Shown here in pieces: positions 43,301 to 55,370 of a stretch of DNA of 64,000 nucleotides. Location of the stretch: contig NC_135356.1 of the NCBI RefSeq assembly GCF_051622035.1, forward strand, positions 6,428,079 through 6,492,078, written 5' to 3'. How positions within the stretch are numbered: the first letter of the stretch is position 1; every line of letters begins with the position of its first letter. The notes beneath the pieces are model-generated. The model ran no database searches, was not told the origin of the DNA, and saw only the letters and a list, made by a program, of their open reading frames with translations. This DNA comes from Arctopsyche grandis. Lineage: Eukaryota; Arthropoda; Insecta; Trichoptera; Hydropsychidae. Position numbers and translations under genes: made by a program.

Positions 43301-44375
43301 ACCCACTTGTCTTTTTAGTAAATTTAATTCACGTAATTCTAATATGAGAATGATTTTTGTCGTCTTAAAGAGATATAAGCGTTTAAATAAAAGAGGTTAG
43401 TAAAAAAAGGAATTTTTTTACAGATGTTTAGCTATTGTAGTCTTTAACTCAAAATCCAGTATTTCTGTGCCAAAAGTAAGTATTAGAATCAATATTTAGA
43501 TGTTTTTATTTCTGTTGATTGTAATTTGTATTGCTTTAAAATACTTATAATTAATTATTTAGCGAATATTAAATGTCAAAAATATCATGCATTCATTGGG
43601 CCAGTTATATATGTATTTCACTATACTCTAGCGGTAAATTATTTTAAATTACATTATGAAATGTTCTAGGTGAGGCCAGTACTCACTTTAATACAGCGAT
43701 ACTTGATTTTGACTTAAAGACTGCAGAAGCCAAAAATCTGTAAAAATTGCACATTTTAAAATTGCACATAAATTAAAAAGCATCAACAAAATCATTGTCA
43801 TATTCGAATTCAATTAAGTAAATATTGATTAGTATAGACCCGATGTAGATATATCTATGTATATACATGAATACGTTCTAGGAAGTATTTATCGTTGTAT
43901 TTCATGTCGTCATACTAATCTATACTGTGTTTGGCATGTGTACGAAAAAAAAAGGAAAAACTTTACGCGTAAACAGCGTGTTAACACATAGCAGTCGGGG
44001 CCCATAGCGATTTGAAACTATTTGCATAAACCTCAGCATCCCTCCATCTGCGGACGGAGAACCGACCCTCCCGGCCGAGCCACCACCCTCCGGGCATGCG
44101 AGAGGGGGAGACCGGGGGGTGGGATGGTGTGGGTGGGAAATGGGGATGACAGGGCTGGAGGGAAAAAAAGCGAACAGCGTAGGCGCCTTATCACATGACA
44201 CAAATCGCCTGGATTTATATCGGCCGCCGCCAAACGAGGGTTGTCGAAAACAACCCTCACCGATAATGCTGAAAAATTTCATCAAAATAAACAATACGTC
44301 ACGGCAACACTAAACTTACTGTGAAATTTCCGGAAAAAAGTGTAGAATTTTTTTAAATAGATATCTAAATGCAAT
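43301..44375. other. Unassigned stretch with GC-rich island
   Basis: 43301-43920 is AT-rich with nothing recognised. 43970-44270 is GC-rich (ggccgagccaccaccctccg, gccgccgccaaacgaggg) and unmatched in the window. Open frames in it are Pro/Gly-rich shadows. It is a candidate regulatory island. Confidence 0.35.
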
Positions 44376-44379
44376 TTAA

Positions 44380-44525
44380 CTTCAATTATATTTCTTGACC
44401 AAAATGCAATGCGAAACTGAAACGAAATGTAATTGGCCATCGCGGGTCGAGTGGGGAGTGAATGCGATAGCATGTACATTTTACGTAACTCTCATGCTAT
44501 ATGGATTCGAATATAGTAAGCCATT
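44380..44525 (+). repeat. Interspersed repeat (cttgaccaaaat family)
   Basis: ttcttgaccaaaatgcaatg, gaaactgaaacgaaatg, ggccatcgcgggtcgagtgg, atgtacattttacgtaa. A short copy. Confidence 0.7.
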
Positions 44526-44669
44526 TATGTAATACGATAATACGAAATAAAACCGGTTTTGCACGGTTGTGTGAAAATGAATTTCGGCATTCCCTTTAAC
44601 CACTTGACTCTTATTAGATTACAGTTCGCTGGATGCGGTTAAAGTTTCGCGTGGTCCGCGTATACATAT

Positions 44670-45478
44670 TGTAGCATATGCTAAAAGGAGCCGCCGTTAT
44701 AATTGGTTTTTGAGGATTATCTCCAGGTTGAAGTGCTTTCGGCTAACAATGGAGACCCCCGAATGGACTTAGTGGTCGGCACGGAATTCGGTCACTTTCC
44801 ACTAGAATTCTCCGAACGGACAGCGCAAAAGCTTGGGACTGCATGCCGAGACCGTGGGACTGCGGGTCTACCTCACAGCGCCGAAATTCAAAAGATCGAA
44901 AAAGCAAATATCGGAAGGCAAAGATCGAAAATTGAAAGATCTTAAGTCGAAAGATCAAAAAAAAGGTGCATGGTAAACGGTACTATGGATATATAATATA
45001 TATCAGTGGCATGCGGTGAAATTATCTCTCTGTTTGTCAGACAGCCTTGTTTAATGTGCGCGCGCAGGATACGGGAGGAAAAGCCTGTTCCTCTTGTTCC
45101 TCTCGTATCCTGCTCGCGCAAATTAAGTGCGAATGTACGACGGGGGGGAGAGAGACTTTTACCACACGCCACTGATATACATATGTATATACTAACCGTT
45201 TTTAATATGTATGCATGGCAAACGAGCATTTTAGATTTTTTTAACATTCGGTGCGGTGACGGTCACCTTGGGACTGCATATCTGGTACAAACAATAGGTA
45301 AACAAACGTGTCGAGTAAGATGCAATGAGCGACCTACACTTTATAAGCAGGTACTTAGGCCATACCAAGGCATTCTGAACGGAGCACTGGCAGTGCGTGG
45401 ATCTCCTTAATCACCCAATAAATGCTGTGAAGCGACTTTGGTTTTTTATTTGGATCATACACCCACCCCTACGCAACA
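44670..45478 (-). mobile_element. Solo LTR, minus strand, with nested hAT MITE
   Basis: It is the reverse-strand copy of the LTR at 12124-12705. On the minus strand it starts tgttgcgtaggggtggg and ends agcatatgctaca. The 4-bp flanks are atat (44666-44669 and 45479-45482). Without the nested element (44864-45269 plus its duplication) it is about 395 bp, close to the 12-kb copy minus its own insert. It has no internal region. Confidence 0.75.
44864..45269. mobile_element. hAT-like MITE (406 bp) in the solo LTR
   Basis: There is a perfect 8-bp duplication gggactgc at 44856-44863 and 45270-45277. Ends are gggtctacctcacagcgcc and, reversed, aaggtgaccgtcaccgcac. An inner inverted pair, cagtggcatgcggtgaaa / tttaccacacgccactg (45004 to about 45173), forms a second element inside. 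Same composite as 6154-6479. Confidence 0.82.
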
Positions 45479-46705
45479 ATATTATATATGAATATGAGTA
45501 TGCTGCTGATATATAATCAAATATTTAAGAAAATATCGACAAATAAGGCAGTTAGTTAATAATAAAAAAAAATACACAAACATGCACACACACACACAAC
45601 CGAATACAAGAGGGCATTTCACATTCGAGGATTTAGCCCTGAATCTAGTACATGCTAGTATTTATTCCAACCGATTCGTATTCGTAGCATTCATTTGCCG
45701 CGGGGATTTACAGAGCATCCACGCACCTGGCGACTGCAAAGCCCCTGCCGGCCCTCAGCTCACCCCCGCCAAATCCCCACCCACCCACCCACCCACCCGA
45801 CCCCATCATTCGGCAGGGCGTTTGTCATATTCCATATTTATCTCAATCGAGAAAAAATATGTGTCGAAAGGTGTCTAGCCACTCGCACGCCCGTTTTACG
45901 GCCGTCAAATAAAATATATGTTCCTTGAGGGCCAGTGTCAGCCCCTCACTCCCTCGTTGTACGTACTCCCACCCCTCCCCCATCCCCTAAATCTTCCATT
46001 TCTCAAATACACAATTTTCTTTCCCCCTATCCGCGAGACTCGTATTTGCAACCTTGTCTTATCCTCTTATCGTTCTGAATACATTTTCAAAGTGTACGTT
46101 TATATTATATACATATGTGTGTGTGTGTGTAACATCGTCAGAAATGATACAATTGATCATGAATGAAAATCAATTATAATATATTTAAGAAAAAACTTCT
46201 CGGTCGTCTCGTTTTATTTTAGTTTTCTGGTGAAAATATTTGATATGAAAGAAACGTTGAAATTCAGTTCGATTCAGTTAGCGATTTGGGAGATAATTGA
46301 ATTCAAAAACTTACAAAAAAGGGAACACTTATAAGGGGAGGTACCATTTCCAGTCAATTTAAAATTTTGAAAAAAAATTACGTCGTGTCGATAAGAATTT
46401 CAGTTACCAATACTAAGTTTCAGTTCGATAGGACTAACGGTGTTCAAAAAATTCCCAAAATACACAGACACCCACACACATTTTTTCTAGATCATTAAAA
46501 CGTGACCAGGGATCGATTTTGAGTTCGAATCAGTCAAAATATCGAGTTAGAATTTTCGCATGATCACAAAACTTCATCTATTGTTACTACGTACAAAGAT
46601 AATGTAAATATTCTACTGTGTATTTTAAAGTACCCTGAAATTTTGTGGTCTTAAAATGAAAACCGTACATTTGAAAATTGGATAAACGAAGTAACATCCT
46701 CCTTT
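45479..46705. other. Unassigned stretch with C-rich segments
   Basis: 45640-45800 and 45930-46040 are GC-richer, including CCCA-type runs (near 45775). Nothing matches elsewhere that I noticed. No coding gene is supported. A (GT)n run lies near 46115. Confidence 0.35.
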
Positions 46706-46709
46706 ATTG

Positions 46710-47310
46710 CTAGTGGTTTTACCCAGCTTCGCTCAGTGTTTGTAATTTAAACCGCTTAAACAAATGGCTAATCTGATAGTAAACATTGTTTTTTTATTAA
46801 ATTTATTTGAATCGAAAAAAAATAATATTCAACGAAATCAATATCGTCTGTGTAGAAACTTTGATTTGTTCGATGACGTCACGGATTCTACGAACCAAAA
46901 AAAGTCTCTTTTGAAATGATATATTAGATAATAGACTGGTGTTGTGCCCGATGATATTTCAATTGGTGGTTTTGGAAAATGAATTGATATATGCATTGAA
47001 ATAGTTTTAAATGTCGTAATCGTAAGTCGGGACCAAAGTCGGAGCCCTGAAGTCGGAACCAAAGATGAAATCGGGAACCAAAGTAGAAATCGGGAACTGA
47101 AATAAGAATCAGGAATTGAAATCGCAATCGGAATAAGAACCGGAACTTGAATAGGAATTTGAATCAAAATTTCAAATTAATCGATCCTAAAACTTGTCTT
47201 TTTAAAATCTCCATACTTGTCGATGCACTCGCCACATACAAACATACACACATACACATATCCGTCAGTTTTTATATACATATATGTATATACTATTATA
47301 ATGTTATATT
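46710..47310 (-). mobile_element. Helitron-like remnant, minus strand
   Basis: On the minus strand it ends acccagcttcgctc reversed (gagcgaagctgggtaaaa) and CTAG. Inside are the ttattaaatttatttgaatc segment and a degenerate purine run (cgggaacc/cggaac repeats at 47020-47150). It gives long but meaningless open frames. Confidence 0.55.
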
Positions 47311-47323
47311 TACTATATATTTA

Positions 47324-47640
47324 GCCAGAAGTGTAGCTCGGAGGTTGCGTTACTGTTAACCACCGATAGGATCTCGGGTTCAAGCCCTGGGCTTAGTTCG
47401 ATTGAAAATAGTTTATTCCGAAGTATTTTTGTAGTACTGATGGTCAGAGTTGGATATTTATGACTCCAAGTCGATCGTTTCAATTAATTACATTAATGAA
47501 ATGATTCTTCATCAAATTGGCTAAGTCATAATACCCACTATGTCACCACCATTTGCATATGATTTAAAATGTATAATCTATGTATATAATTATTTAAGTA
47601 CAAGTTTAATACCATAGATGTCACTCAGGGGCAATCCGTA
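47324..47640 (+). mobile_element. tRNA-derived SINE, plus strand, no hairpin
   Basis: The head is gccagaagtgtagctcgg, with B-box-like cgggttcaagccctgg. The body gtttattccgaagta, gactccaagtcgatcgtttc, link and tail (catagatgtcactc) follow. The terminal stem-loop is absent. Confidence 0.78.
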
Positions 47641-49115
47641 ATGACATCATGGATTTTTTTTATGATAAATAGTCGCTTCCGTGCTGTGTTGTTTTTATAA
47701 GTTGTTGACGTGTATTACTTTATAATATAGACTGACCTTTATTTGTATGTTCGACGTTAAAAAGAAGAATAAGACCTTGAGCATTAAGGAAACAGTTTTT
47801 ATACACATACATATGTTTATATGTATGTATATATTGCACCCGTTTCTATACAATATTTATTGTGTAAATAATAAGAGAACATAATACAAAAAGTGTAAAC
47901 ACAAATAAGCCGAATGTATGAATCTTTTAGTGAGTCATCTGAGTTTTCGGAGTCATCTTAAACTAAGTCTAATTTTAAATAAAATATCTACGAATTATTA
48001 TAGAAACCATATTACGTATGTACATTTAATCTGAGTAGAATCTTTATATTTAATTTTTGTACATATATTATTTAAATTTTCCATATACCGGTACAAGTAG
48101 ATGGCTTTATTTTAAACACTAATTCCTAATACGCCCATTTCCTAATTGAAAATGTCGAATTAAAATAAGCCGAGTGCAGTTACTTACGGCCGACTTTAGC
48201 AGTACAAAGTCGGCGCTTTAAAACAACCCCTTTTTAAAGGCGAGAATGAAAAAAAGCGCAAAATAAAACCCACCCAGTTGATATTTTCCGAATTACGACC
48301 GCAAAACCAGTTCCGCAATAGTGGGGAACGTAACACTTTTAACTGATTGTGCGAAAGGCGCAAAAAAAATGGGGTAAGAGATTATAAAGATGTGCATTAT
48401 AAGTATGGAGGGAGGGGGGGGGGATGGGGGTGTAAGTCGTCTCACCTCTCATTCTAGCCCTCCACTCTTCCGTGGAAAGTGGCCTGCTTTTTAAAAGAAA
48501 AACCATTAATGCGATAATTTTCATTACAACGCCCAGTTTCTGAGCTCAACTTGTTCTCTCGCTAAGATGAAAAAAAAAAACGGGGCGCTTTCCCCCTGTC
48601 GACTGCGAAAATCTTCCTTTGTACGCGCGGCTAATATAAAAATATAAGAGGGGAGTAATTTTATCAGAAACGTCATTATCACGCTTTTATCGCGGCGGCG
48701 TTACAGACAAAAACATATTTTAATGAGAATTTTAAAGTAACGACCTAAGGACCCTGCAAACATTATATTAAAATGTTTCCTTTTGAAAGTTTTCTCTTTC
48801 TCTATCCTTCTCTTTCATTCGAAAGAGTGTTGCTCTTGAGATTTTGCGTTTAAATATGAAGAAAGGAAGCGACCTTACGACGGGAAAAAAATCCAAGGAG
48901 ATAAACACTGGTTCACCTTTTAAAATTCAGTTATTTTCCAGCCAAATTTTCAACAAGAATGCATGAATGAATGCAGATTAAAGATGCACTTATTCGGATT
49001 TTTTATTTATTTATATAATTTTAACTATCTACATAGTTCATTTAAAAAATACATTCTCAATAACTTTACTCTATAATCAACAATACTCTTTAATCTTTAA
49101 TTTATAATATTTCTG
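47641..49115. other. Unassigned stretch with GC-richer, apparently single-copy core
   Basis: 48160-48770 has mixed composition with no repeat match noticed (cggccgactttagcagtac, aagtcggcgctttaaaac, cgcggcggcgttacagac) and a G run at 48412. There is no ORF of note. Regulatory sequence or an old element is possible. Confidence 0.35.
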
Positions 49116-49117
49116 TC

Positions 49118-49645
49118 AGGCGACGACTTACTGATGCTACATTCTTCTTTAAGCTCATAAATGGTTTCCTTGATTGTTCTGATTTACTGAATAAGGTTGA
49201 TTTCAGATCCCAGTTAGGTATTCTAGACACGTTGCACTCTTTTCACTTAATCCTTTCAATACTTATTCCCAAAAATATTCTTATCTGCAGCGTGTTTATC
49301 GTATGTTTAACGGGGAACTGAATGAGGTTGATCTGTTCGGTATTTCCCTACATCAATTCAGGACTAATATCAAGAAAATCTTGACCGATTGATCCATTTC
49401 TTCTTCTATTCTATTTTATAACCTTTTTCCAATATTTTAACACTTTAGTTTAGTTATGCAATGTGCTATTTTGTCATGTTATAGCTTTTATTCTTTTCTT
49501 TTTCATTTGTTTATCTTGGATTTATCTTTGTAAAAATCTGTAATTGGACTCGAATGTTATATATATTATATATTTACTCTTTGTTTTTATGCATGTCTAC
49601 ATCTTGTTGTCTGTTGATTTTTCAATAAATAAATAAAATTTTATG
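49118..49645 (+). mobile_element. LINE fragment: RT C-terminus with frameshift, 3' UTR and tail
   Basis: The plus strand reads FFFKLINGFLDCSDLLNKVD from 49145. After a frameshift near 49250 it reads NTYSQKYSYLQRVYRMFNGE and a stop after KKILTD (49392). This pattern is the C-terminus of a jockey-like ORF2. A 3' UTR and caataaataaataaa tail follow (about 49625-49638). Confidence 0.72.
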
Positions 49646-49669
49646 TATAAATTTATATGCACTGTCCTT

Positions 49670-49796
49670 CACAGGGGTGAAGGTCTCCTCGCACCTCGCA
49701 AGAATGCATCCACGGCCTTAGAAGACCTGACGCACTCGGGGAGGGCATTGTACATGAGCACACCCCTGTGAAAAACACCACCAGCTGTCTTCTTTT
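49670..49796 (-). mobile_element. LINE fragment: another RT C-terminus
   Basis: The minus-strand frame reads LMYNALPECVRSSKAVDAFL, a pattern common near the end of CR1/L2/jockey-type ORF2. It is about 125 bp with no tail visible. Confidence 0.5.
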
Positions 49797-49990
49797 TACA
49801 AACCTCCTCTTAGCTTCATTTACGATTACAATTCTGAAAAAAAATTGCCCCTTATCCGGTCGTTTTTATACTTTGCCATATTGCTCATTTTGGTCATCAA
49901 TATAAGTAAATGGATCCTCCACCATTACGACGGTGGAAATATATCGCGTAAGACGCGTTTGAAACTTCTCCTACGAAAAAGTGCCTGACG
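49796..49990 (+). repeat. Interspersed repeat, unclassified
   Basis: It is a direct match to 17736-17930 (ttacgattacaattct, ctttgccatattgctc, aagacgcgtttgaa). Confidence 0.7.
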
Positions 49991-50041
49991 TTAATCGGCC
50001 AAAATGTTCGGTGGCATTGCTCGCCTACTGCGCTCGCCTCA

Positions 50042-50305
50042 GTGTTTTATTTTATTTTTTATTTTATTGTATTTATTGAAAAATCAACAGACAGGATGTA
50101 CATAGATATGTATAAAAAAACAAATAGTAAATAAATAATATATGTAACATCCGAGTCCAATTACAGATTTTTACAAAAATGAAAAAGATAAATATAAGGA
50201 AATCAAATTAAAAAGTAAAGAATAAAGGCATCACAAAATATGTAGAACATTGCATAATTAAACTATAGTATTAAAATATTGGGAAAAGGTTATAAAATTT
50301 TTAGG
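50042..50305 (-). mobile_element. LINE 3' UTR, inverted relative to 49118-49645
   Basis: It is the reverse complement of 49400-49640: tgaaaaatcaacagacagga, atccgagtccaattacag, cattgcataattaaac, gggaaaaggttataaaat. The two tails face each other 400 bp apart. Confidence 0.72.
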
Positions 50306-50383
50306 TTTTCTTGGTGAATATCCGTTTTCGCCGTCATCTAGCTTTAATTGCTTTAACGCCTATAACTATTTATTTTTTCACTC

Positions 50384-51252
50384 TATCTATGTATATATAT
50401 AAAAATCAATGTCTGTCTGTCTCGAATAGGCTCCTAAACCAAATAACCGACTACGATGAAACTTTCAGGATTTGTTGTATGCATGTCCGGAAAGAATTAG
50501 ATTAGTCATGTTCAAACGGTTTATATTACAAATACCGAGCGAAGCCTTATTTTGAAGATTAATTTGAAACTGAAACATTCACTTATCGAAACGTATCGAG
50601 AAACGGAAACGGGAATGGGAATTGCATGCGTTATTGGACACGGTTTCGAAAATACGTTGTTTTCTCCAACCATTATTTGAAACGCGATATATGTACAAGT
50701 CCGCCAACTACAACCATTATTTGAAACGCGACGCCTGCCAATTGAAGAAAGGAAATTCGTATTCGCGTAAGTCGCGGAAAAAACAGACGATCAACGAAAA
50801 CCAACGAACAATTAAATTTACAAAAACAAAGGAATATTTACAATACCAATTAATCAAACATTCAATTAATTATGCCACCCAAACGAAAAGCGATTGGTCA
50901 ATCTACACCTGAAGCACGAAAGAAACAGACGAGCAACGGGATGCAAGACTGGAAACTCTTTTACTGCAAAGGAGTTTATGAAAATAGTATGTTTATCAAA
51001 GGAGTATGTGGTCTGCTCACGCATCGGAAAACCATCTACTTTATTCGTGTAAAAACAGGAACGGAAACGGGAAAAACTGGAATGAATGGCATTGCAACGC
51101 AATAATTTGAAATGTTTTTTAGGGTAAAATAAACAAATAATTGAATAATTTCAAATGTGTTCGCTGCCTGCGTTTTTCCAACAAATGGGAACGGGAACGA
51201 GAACGGAAACGGGAACGGGAACGGGAATAGCATGCGTTATTGTGGCATTGTA
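50384..51252 (+). mobile_element. Helitron-like remnant with N-terminal ORF piece
   Basis: It begins ctatctatgtatatatataa and caatgtctgtctgtctcg, a common arthropod Helitron start. It includes accgagcgaagcc (50534) and two (GGAACG)-type runs (51057, 51188) with gcatgcgttattgtggcatt. An ORF from 50872 begins MPPKRKAIGQSTPEARKKQT, similar to N-termini of Helitron replicase ORFs. Order is disturbed, so more than one copy may be joined. Confidence 0.5.
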
Positions 51253-51553
51253 TAATCATTAAATTACTTAGGCAATAACTTATGATCTAACTTTTAAACA
51301 AAAGACAATGTACTAAGATTTAAACTAATTCTAATACTCATCCATCCCAATTCATCTAACATACTTTTGATACTTTTTAATCTAATTATTATTAAACTTT
51401 ATATAGCATTGTAATGTATGTAAGTTTATTTGGATGCTTTTGCCCAAAAAAAAACGGTTCACTATTGTCTACCTTTTTTGCTCTCTAGCTTTGTACACAG
51501 TTAACCCTTTTTCTTGGGTAATGCAAACTCCGCCGCCGGAGACTACTCATAAC

Positions 51554-51655
51554 TAGTCACCGGAGCCTGAGGGGGCCGTGTATTGTTCAAAGGTTGTAAA
51601 TGCATTGTTAAAGGTTTGCCGAACAATGAATAGCACTGTGACTATCCTACCTCTA
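51554..51655. mobile_element. TAGAGGTAGG-family MITE (102 bp)
   Basis: There is a perfect 8-bp duplication ctcataac at 51546-51553 and 51656-51663. It is nearly identical to 9040-9141 (one difference noticed: gaacaatgaatag versus gaacaatggatag), so both are recent. Confidence 0.87.
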
Positions 51656-52033
51656 CTCATAACTTAAGTCTCACGCTAATCGGATCGACTATAAATCAAA
51701 CAATTTACATATGTATGTTTTGCTTTTACCGTGCATGGCTTCATATATTGAATTTCTGTACGAGACATTTTATGGCGAAATCACACACGATGGGACGTGG
51801 TACGTGGTTTTTTTAGATACTTTCTATAGATATAAAAAAATGGGCATCGCTTGAATAAATTCATGGGATGCCCAGTACACTGCGTCCAAAAAAAGACCCC
51901 CTGAGTGGGTTCGGTACAATTGTATCCTTGTATTTATCCTTGCATGACAGTGATCCATAACGGTTTTAAGAAATGTAGGAGCACTTGTTGACGTTTCACA
52001 TTCCATATTCCGCGCTGTGTTTTCGCCCTTAAG

Positions 52034-52799
52034 AGGGCTGGACAGCAGCGCCTTGTCCATACAAACGTACTATACTTCTCTCTACCTCAATTATGGCACT
52101 AGAGAAATTATTTTTTAATATGCTATGGATATCCACCATTGGGGTGCATCTATCGTTTTATTTTTTTGATTAATTATTTTTTATATGAGCTAGGAGCCGC
52201 CAAACATCTATAAAATCGCCTCTTTTTTACACCCACGAAAAGAGTCAAGCGCGGTTATTTAACGGTCGATTTAAAAAAAAAATACGCCGATAGATGCACA
52301 GAAAATATCTTTCTCATACCGATGATGAATTTTTTTTTAAAATTGATCCAGTTTTGGAGGAGAAAATAGCAGAATACGAAACCTCGATTTTGTCAATTTA
52401 AAACACGTTTTATCTGGTCGAAGCGCAACTGTCGCATTCACTCAATATATATATTGATATATATTGTCGCATTCACTCAATATATACATACACTCAATAT
52501 ATATATCGAAGAAAGGAACGGTAACAAAATTAAGGTTTAGACTTCTCCCTTCCTCAATTATGGCACTAGAAAACTTATTTTTTAATATGATATTTATATC
52601 CACCATAAGTATTTTTTATTTTTTAATTAATTGATTAATTGATTTTTGATTTTTTGATTAATCAAAAAAATAAAAAAAGTTGAAACATGCCTATGGTGGA
52701 TATAAATAGCATAGTAAAAAATAATTTCTCTGGTACCATAATTGAGGAAGGGAGAAGTATAATACGTTTGTATGGACAGAGCGCTGGGGTCCAGCCCTC
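52034..52799. mobile_element. Foldback element with TTAA flanks (766 bp)
   Basis: TTAA lies at 52030-52033 and 52800-52803. The ends are gagggctgga and tccagccctc, inverted. Arms of about 100 bp or more share cttgtccatacaaacgta-like and cctcaattatggcactagag. A further direct copy of the arm lies at 52545-52610. The interior has the tgtcgcattcactcaatata segment also found at 36101. Confidence 0.65.
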
Positions 52800-52876
52800 T
52801 TAAAGGTCTTATTTTGAAATTTATCGAAACTGAGTATTATATATAGTTTTGTCTTGTCGTGAGTATGTATGATATG

Positions 52877-53250
52877 TTATTGAACGCCAAGATGCTACAC
52901 AAAGACCAATGCACTCAATAAAGTATAGAACGCTGTATGCTCGGCATTATGAGGAGAGATTGAATCGGAATACGTGGGTTAGAAGTATGACAAGGGTAGT
53001 TGATATAGAGGAGAGAGTGAAGAGATTAAAACGGCAACGAGTGGGTTGGCAATGTAACTCGAAGAATTGACGAAAGATTAGTGCTAGAATGGTACCCAAG
53101 AGAATGTAAAAGGGTGAAATGAAGGCTGCAAAGAAGACGTGTAAAAAAAATTGGGGAAAACAGAGACGAGTAGAAGCGTGTAGGAGAGGCCTTCATCCAG
53201 AAGTGAATGGTAAATGACTGTAGATGATGATGATGATGATGATGATGACC
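52877..53250 (+). pseudogene. Decayed 5'-truncated copy of the RTE LINE
   Basis: It aligns from RT position 24650 to the 3' end: gaacgccaagatgc, atagaacgctgtatgctcgg, tgacaagggtagttgata, ggagaggccttcatccag, then a (GATGAT)n end. Indels and stops are present throughout. It shows that the family terminates in GATGAT repeats, as at 25040. Confidence 0.85.
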
Positions 53251-53362
53251 TATTTCAGATTTCGATTCAAATTGATAAAACGTACTATTAAACATACGTA
53301 ACATACATAAACATACTCGTATAGTTACCTTGCATAGTCTCAAGGAGTGTCTACATTTTTAA

Positions 53363-53711
53363 CCACTTAATCGCCACGCGTTTGTAGAAACCGATTCGAT
53401 TATTTTATTATATGTGTTTAGTGCCAACCCTTGATACTACCTCTTGAATATATCATTAGTATCACATTAATTTCATTAGTGTCACAGGATATTTTTACAT
53501 ACCTCTTTTATACTTCACTTACGATTACAATTTAGGAAAAAATTTGCCTCTTATCCAATCGTTTTCATACTTTGCCATATTGCTCATTTTGGTCATCAAT
53601 ATAAGGAAATGGATCCTCCTGTAATGAAATGGAAATGTATCGTAATTAATTTCGAGCCATAGCCTTAAAAACGAAGGAGCGCGCACCGTTGCGCTTATGG
53701 CGATGAAGTGG
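53363..53711. mobile_element. TTAA-type MITE (349 bp) enclosing another repeat
   Basis: TTAA at 53359-53362 precedes ccacttaatcgcc. The right end ggcgatgaagtgg is followed by TTAG. The ends resemble the 82-bp element at 19373. The repeat also seen at 17736 lies inside (about 53500-53650). Confidence 0.62.
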
Positions 53712-53715
53712 TTAG

Positions 53716-54535
53716 GGCAAATGTAAAATTCAATATGTATGAGATGAATATTTTTCTGGTAATACTAACAATAAATATCTCAAATGAAACGTGGCAGGTA
53801 ACATGTGTGGTAATTCCGAAGATCCCAAGGACCGCATCGCTTAACCCCCAAGTATGATGCATGCACATAATATAATATTATATACGGTGTGTGACTTATG
53901 AAGAGCGTATCCGCAAAAATGGTCGTAAACCCACTTACGGTGGTAATTTAGGTGGCCGTGGATGGCCCAATAACAAGGCCCCCGTCTTAGGGCGTGAGTT
54001 ATTGCCTCAATAATACAAAGGCCTGGCCTTTGAGCCCTCGCAGCCACCCTCCGGGGCCAAAGGGTTTGACTTTTTGCCAACCAACCGCGGCTACCTACCC
54101 ACACACCGTTTAAGCCTTCTCGTATTTGAATAGGCTAATTTATATTCACATGTATGCATGAACGTACATATGTACATATATACATACATATATTAGATAA
54201 AAGAAAATTGTAGTTTTTCCACGATGAACCTATCGAAAAAGTTGCGCCGCACCAACGTAATGTTAAATAAACATTTTCATCGCTTTTAAATAATGTCATG
54301 TGCTTTCTGTAATAAGCTATGATCTCGAAAAGTGGCACTGAAAAATCAATGCTTTTAATTTATTTTTCCTTTAAGAATAATTAGATTTCTTTTTAGTATC
54401 AAATAAATAAATAAACCAGTCTTCTATTTTAAAGAATTGATCATTAGCTTTGTCTGATTAATATTAGCCGATTATAAATAGATTGTTTTAAATAAGGTTT
54501 TTCGAAGAAAATATGCTATTTTCATATCTGCTTTT
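53716..54535. other. Unassigned stretch with GC-richer island
   Basis: 53880-54110 is GC-richer (ggcccccgtcttagggcgtg, ccctccggggccaaagg), with mirror-like gagccctcgcagccaccctc. No repeat match or gene is recognised. The remainder is AT-rich with TACA runs. Confidence 0.35.
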
Positions 54536-54537
54536 AT

Positions 54538-54605
54538 TAGGGTGACCATCCGTCCCGTTTTGGCCGGGACATTCCTGTTTTCTACGTGTTTTGCATTCCC
54601 AAAAA
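54538..54605 (+). mobile_element. hAT-like terminal fragment
   Basis: tagggtgaccatccgtcccg and ttttggccgggacatt match the end of the element at 10173 (taaagtgaccatacgtcccg). It is followed by an (AT)n run, and no matching right end was found. Confidence 0.6.
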
Positions 54606-54606
54606 T

Positions 54607-54609
<3 letters not shown>

Positions 54610-54670
<61 letters not shown>
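54610..54670. repeat. (AT)n microsatellite
   Basis: About 60 bp of pure AT dinucleotide, sitting just inside the hAT-like end. Confidence 0.9.
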
Positions 54671-54675
<5 letters not shown>

Positions 54676-54749
54676 CCAAAACGGCGTCTGTAATTCGTTT
54701 TTGATTGGCTGGATTGGTCAAAGACGTTTGTAATTGGTCGGTATTTAAA

Positions 54750-54858
54750 TATTATTTTTTTTTCAATTCAAATAAATTTAATAAAAAAACAAATAAAGTT
54801 TTTTTTATGGTTTTCATTTCATTTCCATTTACCGAGCGAAGCCGGGTAGCATCACTAG
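54750..54858 (+). mobile_element. Helitron-like 3' end
   Basis: tcaattcaaataaatttaat, aaaaaaacaaataaag, accgagcgaagccgggtagc, and terminal atcactagt. Same family as 26160-26294. Confidence 0.6.
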
Positions 54859-54997
54859 TATTATCATATAGTTATACACTTACATGCAATATTCATTTTA
54901 AAGTAACATTTAAATATTATATTCATTTTACATGTTTTCGAAAAAAAAAGTCGATTTGTACTATCATTATTATTTTTAAATACGTATAAAATACAAG

Positions 54998-55370
54998 GGT
55001 CTACCTCACGGGCCGGAATGTGAAATTACCGAAAACGCAAATATTGGAAGGCAAAGATCGAAAATCAAAAGATCTTAAGTCGAAAGACCAAAAAAAAAGG
55101 CTGCATGGTAAACGGTACATACTCACTTAATTTGCGCGAGCAGGATACAACAGGAACAAGAGGAACAGGCTTTTCCTCCCGTATTCTGCCCGCGCACATT
55201 AATACCGGAGGAAAAGCCTGTTCCTCTTGTTCCTGTTGTATCCTGCTCGCGCAAATTAAGTGAGTATGTACCGTTTACCATGCACCCTTTTTTTATCTTT
55301 CGACTTAAGATCTTTCGATTTTCGATGTTTGCCTTCCGATATTTGCGTTTTCACACACGTCACGGAGACC
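54998..55370. mobile_element. Near-perfect palindromic foldback element (373 bp)
   Basis: The arms mirror each other about a centre near 55190. Left: gaaggcaaagatcgaaaatc, gatcttaagtcgaaagac, ggtaaacggtacatactcac, gcaggatacaacaggaacaa, ggcttttcctccc. Right: the same words reversed. The left outer arm has about 14 extra bases. Related half-copies are at 34888 and inside the elements at 6154 and 44864. Confidence 0.85.

Noticed and set aside
44600..44642. Tiny TTAA-bounded segment (ttaaccacttgactc ... gatgcggttaa)
   Set aside because: The ends are only weakly inverted over a few bases; too short to call an element.
46838..47167. 109-aa minus-strand frame with IPI/FLI repeats
   Set aside because: It is generated by a degenerate purine-rich repeat (gggaacc) in a Helitron-like remnant.
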